Positions 33,140 to 33,219 of a stretch of DNA of 33,219 bases are shown piece by piece; position 1 is the first letter of the stretch, and each line of letters begins with the position of its first letter. Source of the DNA: Candidatus Melainabacteria bacterium (GTDB lineage: Bacteria; Cyanobacteriota; Vampirovibrionia; Obscuribacterales; Obscuribacteraceae); the NCBI GenBank assembly GCA_020853845.1, contig JADYYD010000307.1, positions 1 to 33,219 of the forward strand, given 5' to 3'. A program made the position numbers and the translations under genes. The notes beneath the pieces are model-generated. The model saw only the letters and a program-made list of their open reading frames with translations, was not told the DNA's origin and did not search any database.

Positions 33140-33219
33140 CTACCTGTCCAATTGCATCTTGCGCAGAATTCTGCTTGCTGCCATATAAAACACAAATGCG
33201 CAAATCAGCAAATACAGGG
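33140..33219 (-). CDS. ABC-2 permease, C-terminal end only (cut by window edge)
   Basis: A minus-strand frame open from the window edge ends at TAG 33142-33140. It reads LYLLICAFVFYMAASRILRK and then MQLDR: a last transmembrane helix followed by a short basic tail, the normal end of an ABC-2 permease. The next gene starts 2 nt later. Two consecutive permease genes behind an ATPase gene is the usual order in YbhF-YbhS-YbhR-type exporters, which supports the call. Confidence 0.75.
   Translation of the reverse strand, partial: LYLLICAFVFYMAASRILRKMQLDR

Overview
The window looks like the chromosome of a diderm (Gram-negative-type) bacterium. It carries a tripartite-type RND efflux pump with its adaptor, a DUF2490-type outer-membrane barrel protein and many secreted proteins. 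The mix of secreted retropepsin-like protease, YD/RHS-like beta-repeat proteins, hemerythrin/ferritin-like stress proteins and DUF2934/DUF2383 proteins would fit a non-photosynthetic cyanobacterial relative (Melainabacteria/Vampirovibrionia, Obscuribacterales). That placement is inference from memory of gene content, not a search. No transposase, phage gene, CRISPR array, tRNA or rRNA was recognised.

Layout. Positions 1-6034 hold a truncated DUF900-like alpha/beta hydrolase, a secreted TPR plus double retropepsin-like protease, and several lineage-specific hypotheticals, including two related YD-like proteins transcribed divergently from a 538-bp gap that contains an orphan intrinsic terminator. 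Positions 6042-10424 are a two-gene efflux operon (adaptor lipoprotein, then RND pump, minus strand). Positions 10697-14091 carry two overlapping CNNM/CorC-type transporter paralogues and a DUF2490 protein. Positions 14383-18256 are the arginine operon argF-argG-argH with its control region on the minus strand. Positions 18389-23900 contain a class-3-lipase-like secreted protein, a DUF3592 protein, a TauE/SafE exporter, two secreted hypotheticals and an AlkD-type DNA glycosylase. Positions 23946-30280 are a cluster of small stress and metal-binding proteins: tandem UspA, a glycine-zipper stress protein, a ferritin-like half domain, two hemerythrin-like proteins, a zinc ribbon, DUF2383, and coiled-coil proteins. 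Positions 30408-33219 hold a GNAT acetyltransferase, a hypothetical, a DUF2934 protein and two ABC-2 permeases (one cut by the window edge).

Main discovery. The argFGH leader has the architecture of a ribosome-mediated transcription attenuator. On the minus strand it has a promoter (18256-18228), then a 26-codon leader ORF (18193-18113) with four Arg codons in five (RRTRR), then an intrinsic terminator (18084-18049). A 9-nt segment in the leader ORF just downstream of the Arg codons (18140-18132) is exactly complementary to the 5' arm of the terminator (18082-18074). Stalling at Arg codons would leave that segment free to form an antiterminator; completing the peptide would mask it and let the terminator form. 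This is the classical trp/his logic applied to arginine, whose biosynthetic genes in bacteria are usually known for ArgR-type repression. It is the finding most worth testing.

Starts were moved from the longest ORF to an internal codon wherever a Shine-Dalgarno match or operon geometry favoured it; each entry says so.
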